A program made the position numbers and the translations under genes. The notes beneath the pieces were generated by a model, which made no database searches, had not been told where the DNA came from, and saw only the letters and a list, made by a program, of their open reading frames with translations. From positions 62,001 through 126,000 of the forward strand of contig NZ_FQWL01000001.1 of assembly GCF_900129665.1 (NCBI RefSeq): DNA of 64,000 nucleotides. Direction: 5' to 3'. The DNA comes from Flagellimonas flava (lineage in GTDB: Bacteria; Bacteroidota; Bacteroidia; Flavobacteriales; Flavobacteriaceae). This document shows positions 33,264-40,409 of this stretch, one piece after another (positions within the stretch are counted from its first letter, which is position 1; every line of letters starts with the position of its first letter).

Positions 33264-33683
33264 TTGAAACCTATAGTACTTTCTTTTTTGATGTGCCTGG
33301 GCTGGTCAGCTTATGGGCAACAGGAATGTTTTCTTGGCATCGGCGGGCAAGATGATGAAACCATCACTGAGGTATTCCAACTGAGTGAGTCCCAAAAGGA
33401 AAACTTGGAAAACTGGTCGGCCGAACTGAAGGTCAGAAACGATATTCTAAAGGACCAGGCCAAATATCTTCTTAAGAGACAGGCACAGGCTTCCCCAGAG
33501 GACTTGATGGCCATGTCATACAAATACAGGGATTTGTTGGATAGTATGAAACAAAACCTCAGAATGTTGGACAAGCGCCTGCTTACCATTTTCAACGAAG
33601 CACAATACAACTTATATATCGAACTCTGCAATCAATTGACACTGCGTCCAATTTATGTGAATAGGTCAGACAACGAAAAATAA
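33264..33683 (+). CDS. small exported hypothetical protein, helical
   Basis: About 139 residues. A signal peptide (KPIVLSFLMCLGWSAYG) is followed by QQECFLGIGGQDDETITEVFQLSESQKENL and an alpha-helical, charged mature part resembling the Spy/CpxP-like periplasmic chaperone pattern only in composition. No ATG is available before the signal; the frame opens at TTG 33246 or TTG 33264. The latter gives a compact signal beginning with Lys after the start. It is 54 bp before pyrD. Family not recognised. Confidence 0.7.
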   Translation: MKPIVLSFLMCLGWSAYGQQECFLGIGGQDDETITEVFQLSESQKENLENWSAELKVRNDILKDQAKYLLKRQAQASPEDLMAMSYKYRDLLDSMKQNLRMLDKRLLTIFNEAQYNLYIELCNQLTLRPIYVNRSDNEK

Positions 33684-33714
33684 CCGATTTCTAAAATTCT
33701 GTAGGTAGAGTTTA

Positions 33715-33722
33715 TATTTTTG
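33715..33722 (+). promoter_or_regulatory. -7 element of pyrD
   Basis: TATTTTTG, 15 bp before ATG 33738. An in-frame TTG at 33720 overlaps it, so that longer pyrD start is unlikely. Confidence 0.45.
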
Positions 33723-33737
33723 TCCAAAATTTTCCCA

Positions 33738-34778
33738 ATGTACAAGTTCCTCATCCGACCCATACTTTTTCTCCTTGATGCTGAAACTGCCCACCATTTT
33801 TCGTTCAAGGCGGTGAAGGTGCTTTCCAGATTGGGATTTGGACCTCTTTTTCGGAAACTGTTTGGATTCAATGATCCTCGGTTGGAACGCGAGGTATTTG
33901 GCTTAAAATTCAAAAATCCCGTTGGCCTTGCGGCAGGATTTGACAAGGATGCCATTTTATACAATGAACTTTCGAATTTTGGATTTGGCTTCGTGGAAAT
34001 TGGGACCTTGACCCCTAAACCGCAAGCGGGGAATCCTAAAAAACGATTGTTCAGATTGTTGGAAGATCAGGCGATTATCAACCGAATGGGATTTAACAAC
34101 AAGGGTGTATTTGAGGCTGCCGAGCAGCTAAAAAAGAAGCATAGGGTGTTAATTGGCGGTAATATTGGCAAAAATAAGCTTACACCAAATGATAAGGCCA
34201 TAAAAGATTATTTAATTTGTTTTGAGGCACTTTTTGAGCACGTAGACTATTTTGTGGTAAATGTAAGCTCGCCGAATACTCCGGGACTCCGGGAATTGCA
34301 GGATAAGGAACCATTGACTGCGTTGCTAAAGAAACTCAATAAACAAAATGCCAAGATGGCCAAAAAGCTTCAGCTCAAAGAGCGGCCCATCTTGCTCAAG
34401 ATTGCACCGGATTTGAGTGATGACCAGTTGTTGGACATTGTTGATATTGTAAAAAATACCAAAATCGCTGGTGTTATAGCTACCAATACCACCATTGATA
34501 GAAAGGGACTTAAGTCCCACTTGATTCAGACCGAGGAAAAAGGTGGGTTGAGCGGAAGACCATTGACCGGAAGGAGCACGGAGGTCATTCGGTTTTTATC
34601 GGAAAAAAGCGGGAAGGCGTTCCCTATTATTGGTGTGGGCGGTATCCATACCCCCGAAGATGCCCTGGAAAAACTTGAAGCAGGAGCTGATTTGGTGCAA
34701 CTCTATACAGGTTTTGTGTACGAAGGCCCTTCCTTGATCAAAAAAATTAATAAGGCTATCTTGGCGCAAAAATCCTAG
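33738..34778 (+). CDS. pyrD: dihydroorotate dehydrogenase, class 2 (quinone-linked)
   Basis: 346-residue FMN enzyme that oxidises dihydroorotate to orotate in pyrimidine synthesis, passing electrons to the quinone pool at the inner membrane. The N-terminal amphipathic helices ([24 protein letters not shown]) are the class 2 membrane-docking segment. Catalytic Ser is in [17 protein letters not shown]-binding blocks are [31 protein letters not shown] and [35 protein letters not shown]. The stop is one base before the LysE gene, indicating co-transcription. Confidence 0.96.
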   Translation: MYKFLIRPILFLLDAETAHHFSFKAVKVLSRLGFGPLFRKLFGFNDPRLEREVFGLKFKNPVGLAAGFDKDAILYNELSNFGFGFVEIGTLTPKPQAGNPKKRLFRLLEDQAIINRMGFNNKGVFEAAEQLKKKHRVLIGGNIGKNKLTPNDKAIKDYLICFEALFEHVDYFVVNVSSPNTPGLRELQDKEPLTALLKKLNKQNAKMAKKLQLKERPILLKIAPDLSDDQLLDIVDIVKNTKIAGVIATNTTIDRKGLKSHLIQTEEKGGLSGRPLTGRSTEVIRFLSEKSGKAFPIIGVGGIHTPEDALEKLEAGADLVQLYTGFVYEGPSLIKKINKAILAQKS

Positions 34779-34779
34779 C

Positions 34780-35439
34780 ATGTTGGGTCATTACCCCTTG
34801 TTTTTTGAAACTATCAACTATAGCATCTTGATTGGTTTTATGGTTTCTTCAGCCGCTTTGGCCATATCACCTGGCCCGGATAATATTTTTGTTCTTGCTC
34901 AAAGCATATCCAATGGGGTTAAAGCGGGTTTGGTAACAGTTTTAGGATTGGTTAGTGGTTGCTTGGTGCATACCAGCTTGCTCGCCTTCGGGGTTTCTGA
35001 AATCATCAAGAGAAGCGATATGTTATTTCTTGGGATTAAGCTTTTTGGAGCCTTGTATCTGCTGTATTTGGCGGTTAAAGTTTTTCGAAGCGATGCAACC
35101 ATCTCATTGGAAGGTCAACAGGAATCTAGCATAAATCATCCAGACATGTTTTGGAAAGGCTTTGTGATGAACGTCCTGAATCCCAAAGTGACCATTTTTT
35201 TTCTTGCTTTTTTTCCCGGTTTTCTTTTTAGTGAATCGCTCAGTCCGGTAATTCAGTTTTATGTACTGGGCCTGCTTTTTATGCTGGTTGCCTTTATCAT
35301 CTTTGGATTGGTTGCCCTGTTGGCAGGAAATATTTCGGGTTTTTTACATCGGAACCCAAAAACCGGAGTCTACCTCAAATGGCTGCAAATTGTTGTTTTT
35401 GTGGGAATAGCGGCGTATCTCCTGCTATCGGATAAATAA
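34780..35439 (+). CDS. LysE/RhtB family amino-acid exporter
   Basis: 219-residue inner-membrane protein with six predicted helices. The family signature SPGPDNIFVLAQSISNGVKAGLVTVLGLVSGCLVH is intact, as is WKGFVMNVLNPKVTIFFLAFFPGF. Members export homoserine, threonine, lysine or related metabolites; the substrate is unclear. Tightly linked to pyrD upstream and HMG-CoA lyase (21 bp) downstream. Confidence 0.92.
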   Translation: MLGHYPLFFETINYSILIGFMVSSAALAISPGPDNIFVLAQSISNGVKAGLVTVLGLVSGCLVHTSLLAFGVSEIIKRSDMLFLGIKLFGALYLLYLAVKVFRSDATISLEGQQESSINHPDMFWKGFVMNVLNPKVTIFFLAFFPGFLFSESLSPVIQFYVLGLLFMLVAFIIFGLVALLAGNISGFLHRNPKTGVYLKWLQIVVFVGIAAYLLLSDK

Positions 35440-35460
35440 TGGTAATTTTAGGGGCGGTTT

Positions 35461-36324
35461 ATGTCCAAAATCAAACTCATAGAATGTCCAAGGGACGCCA
35501 TGCAAGGCATAAAGACCTTTATTCCAACGGATGAAAAGGTGCGATATATTCAATCGCTATTGGGCTGCGGATTCGATACCATTGATTTTGGAAGCTTTGT
35601 CTCTCCCAAGGCCATTCCTCAAATGACGGACACGGCCGAGGTGCTGAGTCGTTTGGATTTGTCCAAAACAGAGAGCAAACTTCTGGCCATAGTGGCGAAC
35701 ACAAGAGGGGCTGAAGATGCGTGCAAACATCCTCAAATCACTTATTTGGGCTATCCGTTTTCCATTTCTGAAAACTTTCAGATGCGGAACACCCATAAAA
35801 CCATTGCTCAATCCGTTGAAATACTGCAGCGGATTTTGGAATTGGCCCAAGCTCACAACAAGCAGGTGGTCACCTACATATCCATGGGATTCGGAAACCC
35901 TTATGGCGATCCATGGAATGTTGAAATAGTTGGGGAGTGGACGGAGAAACTTTCGGCTATGGGAGCCACGATTCTGTCGTTATCGGATACCATTGGAAGT
36001 TCCACGCCGGAGGTCATTGATTATCTTTTTTCCAACCTGATTCCCAAATATCCGGAAATAGAATTTGGGGCACACTTGCATACAACCCCCACCAAATGGC
36101 ACGAAAAGGTAGATGCGGCCTATAAGGCCGGTTGCCGAAGATTTGACGGAGCGGTGCAAGGTTTTGGTGGCTGCCCAATGGCAAAAGATGAGCTAACCGG
36201 GAACATGCCCACCGAAAAGATGTTGTCATACTTCACTGCCCAAAAGGCAGAAACAGGGGTGAATTGGATGGTTTTTGAGGCCGCGTACAACAAGGCGACA
36301 GAACTGTTTTCGATGTATCACTGA
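35461..36324 (+). CDS. hydroxymethylglutaryl-CoA lyase family protein
   Basis: 287-residue TIM-barrel lyase that splits HMG-CoA into acetoacetate and acetyl-CoA in leucine degradation. The N-terminal catalytic block reads ECPRDAMQG, a variant of EVGPRDGLQ that keeps the Arg and Asp; the metal-binding HxH is in GAHLHTTPTKW and the catalytic Cys is in GGCPMAKDELTGNMPTE. The length is close to normal. A related HMGL-like aldolase activity cannot be excluded, but the C-terminal Cys loop favours the lyase. Last gene of the plus-strand run; no other leucine-catabolism gene is adjacent. Confidence 0.9.
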   Translation: MSKIKLIECPRDAMQGIKTFIPTDEKVRYIQSLLGCGFDTIDFGSFVSPKAIPQMTDTAEVLSRLDLSKTESKLLAIVANTRGAEDACKHPQITYLGYPFSISENFQMRNTHKTIAQSVEILQRILELAQAHNKQVVTYISMGFGNPYGDPWNVEIVGEWTEKLSAMGATILSLSDTIGSSTPEVIDYLFSNLIPKYPEIEFGAHLHTTPTKWHEKVDAAYKAGCRRFDGAVQGFGGCPMAKDELTGNMPTEKMLSYFTAQKAETGVNWMVFEAAYNKATELFSMYH

Positions 36325-36371
36325 CCTCGTTTTCATCATTCCGCATTACCACAATGTTAAGCTTTAATTTT

Positions 36372-36390
36372 ATTTAAATTAAATCTAAAT
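36372..36390. promoter_or_regulatory. operator-like 19-bp palindrome, site 1
   Basis: ATTTAAATT-A-AATCTAAAT, a 9-1-9 inverted repeat with one mismatch, ending 4 bp before the -33 element of the DUF4856-imelysin promoter. It shares the exact half-site TCTAAAT and the geometry of sites 2 and 3. 9-1-9 symmetry is typical of Fur or DtxR-type binding sites. Confidence 0.6.
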
Positions 36391-36394
36391 AAAA

Positions 36395-36426
36395 TTTGCA
36401 TTGAATAAAAAGGGGGGATATATTTG
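36395..36426 (+). promoter_or_regulatory. promoter of the imelysin/HTTM/TonB-receptor operon
   Basis: -33 TTTG (36395-36398), 20 nt, -7 TATATTTG (36419-36426); ATG at 36469. Flanked by palindromes at 36372-36390 and 36439-36457, an arrangement expected for repression. Confidence 0.7.
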
Positions 36427-36438
36427 CGCTATCTTACT

Positions 36439-36457
36439 ATTTATATCTAATCTAAAT
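36439..36457. promoter_or_regulatory. operator-like 19-bp palindrome, site 2
   Basis: ATTTATATC-T-AATCTAAAT, 7 of 9 positions symmetric, in the 5' leader between the -7 box (36426) and the ATG (36469). Right half-site identical to site 1. Confidence 0.55.
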
Positions 36458-36468
36458 AAACTTTAAAA

Positions 36469-37764
36469 ATGGTATTGAAAAGACTTTTTGTGTTAGGATT
36501 GACTCTTGCGCTTGCAGCTTCCTGTTCTAGTGATGATAATGATCCTGTAGATCCGGTTGCAACTTGCACGGATGGAGAAATGAATGGCGATGAAGAAGGA
36601 GTGGATTGTGGAGGAACTGCTTGCCAACCTTGTGAGGCATCCATTGATAACCCGGCAACCTATGTATTCCAGCGTAACGGTGAAAGCTCTGTGAGTTTTA
36701 CTGGACAAACCACTAGAATTCTAATGGCAGAGGAAATTATTGACACACTTAAGGCCGAGAATACCTTGGCAACAGTTATGAATGCAATGTTTGCTCATGA
36801 GGAGGGGAACAACGATTTCTTCAATGCCGAATTGAATGCTTCGGACAAAAGTGTGCGTAGCAAAACAGCTGCATCATTCGATTTCTTTTCCAACAATGCC
36901 ACCGATCAGGCATTGATCAGGGCAGATTTTGAAGGTTGGATCCAAACCCAAGTGGACGAAGTGTACCCAAACTGGAATACAGCGGCGGCGGCAGGTACCG
37001 CTGGTCAGCTTGCAGATGGTTCTTCCACAAGATATGTTACCGGAAAAGGACTTGAAATGAATCAATTGTTCAATAAATCGCTTATTGGCGCCTTGATGGT
37101 GGACCAAATATTGAACAACTATACCAGTTCAAATGTATTGGATGCTTTTGCTGACGCCAACGATGCGGAAACCTTGGTGGATGGAAAAAATTATACTGAT
37201 ATGGAGCATGATTGGGATGAAGCTTACGGCTATGCATTTGGCACCGCTGCTGACCTTACTGATCCCAGACCAACCATTGGAGATGATGATAGTTTTTTGA
37301 ACAAATATATTGGTCGTGTAGAAGGAGATGATGACTTCGCAGGTATCACTGACGATATTTTCCAAGCGTTGAAGTTGGGTAGGGCAGCAATCGTAGCCAA
37401 AGATTACGATGTGCGAAACGAGCAGGCGGATGTACTTCGTGAATTGATTTCACAAGTAATCGGAGTGCGCGCGGTGTATTACTTGCAGCAAGGTAAAAAC
37501 GCATTGGATCAAATGGATCCCGATTATGGCGGTGGTTTCCACGATTTGTCCGAGGGTTATGGCTTTATCTATAGTCTACAGTTTACTCGCAAACCAGGAT
37601 CGACCGACCCATATTTTACAAAGACCGAGGTGGATGCCTTCCTAGCCGATTTAATGGATGATGGAGCCAATGGACTTTGGGATGTGGAACCTGCCACCTT
37701 AGATGCGATTTCAGAATCTATAGCCGAACGATTTAGTTTCACCGTGGAGCAAGCAGGAAGCTAA
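36469..37764 (+). CDS. DUF4856 domain lipoprotein
   Basis: 431-residue lipoprotein; signal ends ALAASC with the acylated Cys near 19. The mature N-terminus is Asp-rich and has the Cys motif CTDGEMNGDEEGVDCGGTACQPC (about 33-55, four spaced cysteines) often found as a spacer in Bacteroidota lipoproteins. The rest is the DUF4856 domain (YVFQRNGESSVSFTGQTTRILMAEEI...), largely helical. The family occurs with imelysins and may be an iron- or peptidoglycan-side partner, but its function is not established. First gene of the locus, under the promoter flanked by two palindromes. Confidence 0.9.
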   Translation: MVLKRLFVLGLTLALAASCSSDDNDPVDPVATCTDGEMNGDEEGVDCGGTACQPCEASIDNPATYVFQRNGESSVSFTGQTTRILMAEEIIDTLKAENTLATVMNAMFAHEEGNNDFFNAELNASDKSVRSKTAASFDFFSNNATDQALIRADFEGWIQTQVDEVYPNWNTAAAAGTAGQLADGSSTRYVTGKGLEMNQLFNKSLIGALMVDQILNNYTSSNVLDAFADANDAETLVDGKNYTDMEHDWDEAYGYAFGTAADLTDPRPTIGDDDSFLNKYIGRVEGDDDFAGITDDIFQALKLGRAAIVAKDYDVRNEQADVLRELISQVIGVRAVYYLQQGKNALDQMDPDYGGGFHDLSEGYGFIYSLQFTRKPGSTDPYFTKTEVDAFLADLMDDGANGLWDVEPATLDAISESIAERFSFTVEQAGS

Positions 37765-37803
37765 TAATTTATATTTAGGTTTCGACTTTTAAGTAGTTCA
37801 ATA

Positions 37804-37840
37804 AAAAGAGATGGGTATTTTGTTCTACGCCATCTCTTTT
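37804..37840 (+). terminator. hairpin between the DUF4856 and imelysin genes
   Basis: AAAAGAGATGG (37804-37814) pairs with CCATCTCTTTT (37830-37840), 11 bp with a 15-nt loop. It could act as an attenuating terminator or mRNA-stability element. The -33 box of the next promoter lies in the loop. Confidence 0.6.
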
Positions 37841-37850
37841 GCTATATTTG
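37819..37850 (+). promoter_or_regulatory. internal promoter before the imelysin gene
   Basis: -33 TTTG (37819-37822), 20 nt, -7 TATATTTG (37843-37850), 37 bp before the ATG at 37888. It overlaps the hairpin at 37804-37840. Confidence 0.6.
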
Positions 37851-37887
37851 GCCCCTATTTAATTAGAATAAATAAAAATAATTGTTG

Positions 37888-39042
37888 ATGAGAAAAAAAT
37901 GGTATGTTCTGTTTATCGCAGCCTTGGCCATCTGGGCATGCTCTTCTGATGGGTCTTCAGATAATCCACCTACCGATGACGATATGGGTGGCGGTGATGA
38001 TATGATTCCCGTGACCTTTGACCGTGGAGCCATGTTGACCAATTGGGCAGACAATATCATTATTCCCTCATACAAGGCTTTTCAATCGGAACTTTCGGAA
38101 CTTCAACAAGCATATAACACTTTTACAGCTGATAAGACGGAAGAGAATCTAACAAACTTTAGAGTTGCTTGGTTGGATGCTCACACAGCTTGGCAATGGG
38201 TATCCATGTTTGAGATTGGCCCAGCTGAGTCGGCAGGATATAGATTGAACATGAACACCTATCCCGCTGATACCGATTTGATCGATTCATTCCTGACGAC
38301 AGGAACTTTTGACCTTTCGCTTCCGGCAAACAGAGATGCCAAGGGTTTTGGAGCCTTGGATTACCTCCTCAATGGTTTAGATGCCAACGATACGGATTTG
38401 TTGGAACGTTGGACCAACGGTACAGATGCTGCCAATACAGAAGATTTCATCAATGCCATACTGTCGGATATGATGTCGCTGACAGACGATGTCGTAGGCC
38501 AATGGGAAGGTTCATATCGAAATACCTTTGTTTCCAACGATGGGTCGTCTGCCACGGCTTCCGTAGATCGCTTCGTAAACGACTTTATTTTCTATTACGA
38601 AAAATTCCTCCGAGCAGGGAAAATGGGAATTCCATTGGGAGTTTTCTCCAATAGTCTTCTACCGCAAAACCTTGAGGCCTTTCATAAAGGGGATGTTAGT
38701 AAGGCCTTGTTTCTAGAAGGTCTAAGTGCGGTTCAAGATTTTTTTAATGGGAAGCATTTTGGTTCGGCGACCACAGGGGAAAGTTTGGCCTCTTATCTTG
38801 ATGACCTTAACACGGTAAAGGATGGGGAGGATTTAACCAAGCTGATCAACGATCAAATTAACGAAGCAAGAGACCTTGTTGGGGAGTTAGGTACATTTCG
38901 TGAAGAAATAGAAAACAATGATCCACCAACCAATATGCTTTTGGCCTATGATCAGGTACAAGCTGTGGTGCCTTTGCTAAAAGTGGATATGGTATCGACC
39001 ATGAGCATTAGTATTGATTTTGTTGATGCAGATGGAGATTAA
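37888..39042 (+). CDS. imelysin family (peptidase M75-like) lipoprotein
   Basis: 384-residue lipoprotein (signal to AIWACSSDG). The mature part is an imelysin-like helical domain: ANWADNIIIPSYKAFQSELSELQ..., RVAWLDAHTAWQWVSMFEIGPAES and the C-terminal GESLASYLDDLNTV. The GxHxxE motif of the family is degenerate: GFGALDYLLNG, with Gly for His and Asp for Glu, so peptidase or direct metal roles are doubtful. Imelysins are linked to periplasmic iron uptake. ATG 37888 is used rather than two upstream TTG codons. The stop overlaps the HTTM start by 1 bp. Confidence 0.92.
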   Translation: MRKKWYVLFIAALAIWACSSDGSSDNPPTDDDMGGGDDMIPVTFDRGAMLTNWADNIIIPSYKAFQSELSELQQAYNTFTADKTEENLTNFRVAWLDAHTAWQWVSMFEIGPAESAGYRLNMNTYPADTDLIDSFLTTGTFDLSLPANRDAKGFGALDYLLNGLDANDTDLLERWTNGTDAANTEDFINAILSDMMSLTDDVVGQWEGSYRNTFVSNDGSSATASVDRFVNDFIFYYEKFLRAGKMGIPLGVFSNSLLPQNLEAFHKGDVSKALFLEGLSAVQDFFNGKHFGSATTGESLASYLDDLNTVKDGEDLTKLINDQINEARDLVGELGTFREEIENNDPPTNMLLAYDQVQAVVPLLKVDMVSTMSISIDFVDADGD

Positions 39043-40409
39043 TGCCTTTAAACTTTAGTACATACCTAAACAAAGATGTTGAGGCCGCCCCTTTGGCGGT
39101 CTTTCGCATTTTTTTTGGCCTAATGATGTTGGGCAGCATTATTCGGTTTTGGGCCTATGGATGGATAGAAAAGCTGTATTTGGAACCTGCTTTCCATTTT
39201 TCCTATTACGGTTTTGAGTGGGTGAAACCCATAGGATCACTCACTTACGTACTTTTTGTCATTTGTGCCCTTGCCGCTGTAGGTATTGCCCTAGGGTATA
39301 AATACCGTACTTCCGTGCTATTTTTCTTTTTGTCCTTTACCTATATAGAGCTCATGGACAAAACTACTTATCTGAACCATTACTACTTTATTAGTGCGCT
39401 CTCCTTTTTGTTGTTCTTCTTGCCCGTTAATGCCTACTTTTCCCTAGACGCTCGGAAAAATCCTAAAATAGCCTTTCAGCGTATTCCTAGATGGACTGTT
39501 GATAGTGTTAAGTTGTTATTGGGAGTGGTATATTTCTATGCAGGGATTGCCAAGCTCAATTCGGATTGGTTGATAGAGGCCATGCCACTGAAAATATGGT
39601 TGCCTTCAAAATTTGATATTCCCCTAATAGGCGACCTAATGGGCAAAGAATGGATTCATTACGGTTTTAGCTGGGGAGGCGCACTCTACGATTTGGCCAT
39701 TCCGTTTTTGTTGTTGTTCGCCAAAACCCGCTATCTGGGCTTTTTTTTAGTGGTTTTTTTCCATGTTGTTACCCGTGTGTTGTTCCCTATTGGTATGTTT
39801 CCCTATATCATGATCGTTTCGGCCCTTATATTTTTTGACCCAAAGCTGCACCATAAGATTCTAGGTTTTTTATCCAGATGGTTCAAAATCAACAAGGCAA
39901 AATATGATAATGGGAAGGTCTTAGAATATGGGACGACTTTTACCCAACGTCTTAAGCATACAATACTAGTTATCTTCTTTGGTGTTCAGTTGCTATTTCC
40001 GTGGAGGTATTTACTCTATCCGGGAGAACTGTTTTGGACCGAAGAGGGGTATCGGTTTTCATGGCGGGTCATGCTGATGGAAAAATCAGGTTATGCACAA
40101 TTTAAAATTGTAAATAAGGAAACTGGTAAGTGGTTCTATGTGGACAACCGTGATTTTTTGACCCCCTTCCAAGAAAAACAAATGTCTTTTCAACCTGATT
40201 TCATTGTTGAATATGCCCATTTTTTAAAGGATCATTTTGAAGAAGACGGACATAAAAACTTAGCGGTATATGTAGAATGCTTTGTAGCCCTAAACGGTAG
40301 ACTTAGCCAACCCTACATTGACCCAAACGTGGATTTGACCCAGGAAAGGGACTCATTTAAACATAAAACTTGGATATTACCATTTAAGGATGAAATCAAG
40401 GGGATTTAG
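39042..40409 (+). CDS. HTTM domain membrane protein, vitamin K-dependent carboxylase-like
   Basis: 455-residue inner-membrane protein with about six to eight helices in residues 15-325 and a soluble C-terminal part. HTTM is the membrane domain of gamma-glutamyl carboxylase. Two blocks match the human enzyme: TYLNHYYFISAL (His113, compare WNNHSYLYGL with His160) and YFYAGIAKLNSDWL (Lys171, compare AGVKKLDADW with the catalytic base Lys218). Both residues are kept, so carboxylation or another quinol-dependent reaction is possible; Bacteroidota make menaquinone (vitamin K2). The TAATG overlap with the imelysin gene and a 20-bp overlap with the TonB-receptor gene imply one translational unit. Confidence 0.9.
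   Translation: MPLNFSTYLNKDVEAAPLAVFRIFFGLMMLGSIIRFWAYGWIEKLYLEPAFHFSYYGFEWVKPIGSLTYVLFVICALAAVGIALGYKYRTSVLFFFLSFTYIELMDKTTYLNHYYFISALSFLLFFLPVNAYFSLDARKNPKIAFQRIPRWTVDSVKLLLGVVYFYAGIAKLNSDWLIEAMPLKIWLPSKFDIPLIGDLMGKEWIHYGFSWGGALYDLAIPFLLLFAKTRYLGFFLVVFFHVVTRVLFPIGMFPYIMIVSALIFFDPKLHHKILGFLSRWFKINKAKYDNGKVLEYGTTFTQRLKHTILVIFFGVQLLFPWRYLLYPGELFWTEEGYRFSWRVMLMEKSGYAQFKIVNKETGKWFYVDNRDFLTPFQEKQMSFQPDFIVEYAHFLKDHFEEDGHKNLAVYVECFVALNGRLSQPYIDPNVDLTQERDSFKHKTWILPFKDEIKGI

Noticed and set aside
33720..33737. N-terminal extension of pyrD from TTG 33720
   Set aside because: The codon overlaps a -7 promoter box; ATG 33738 begins exactly at the class 2 membrane helix.
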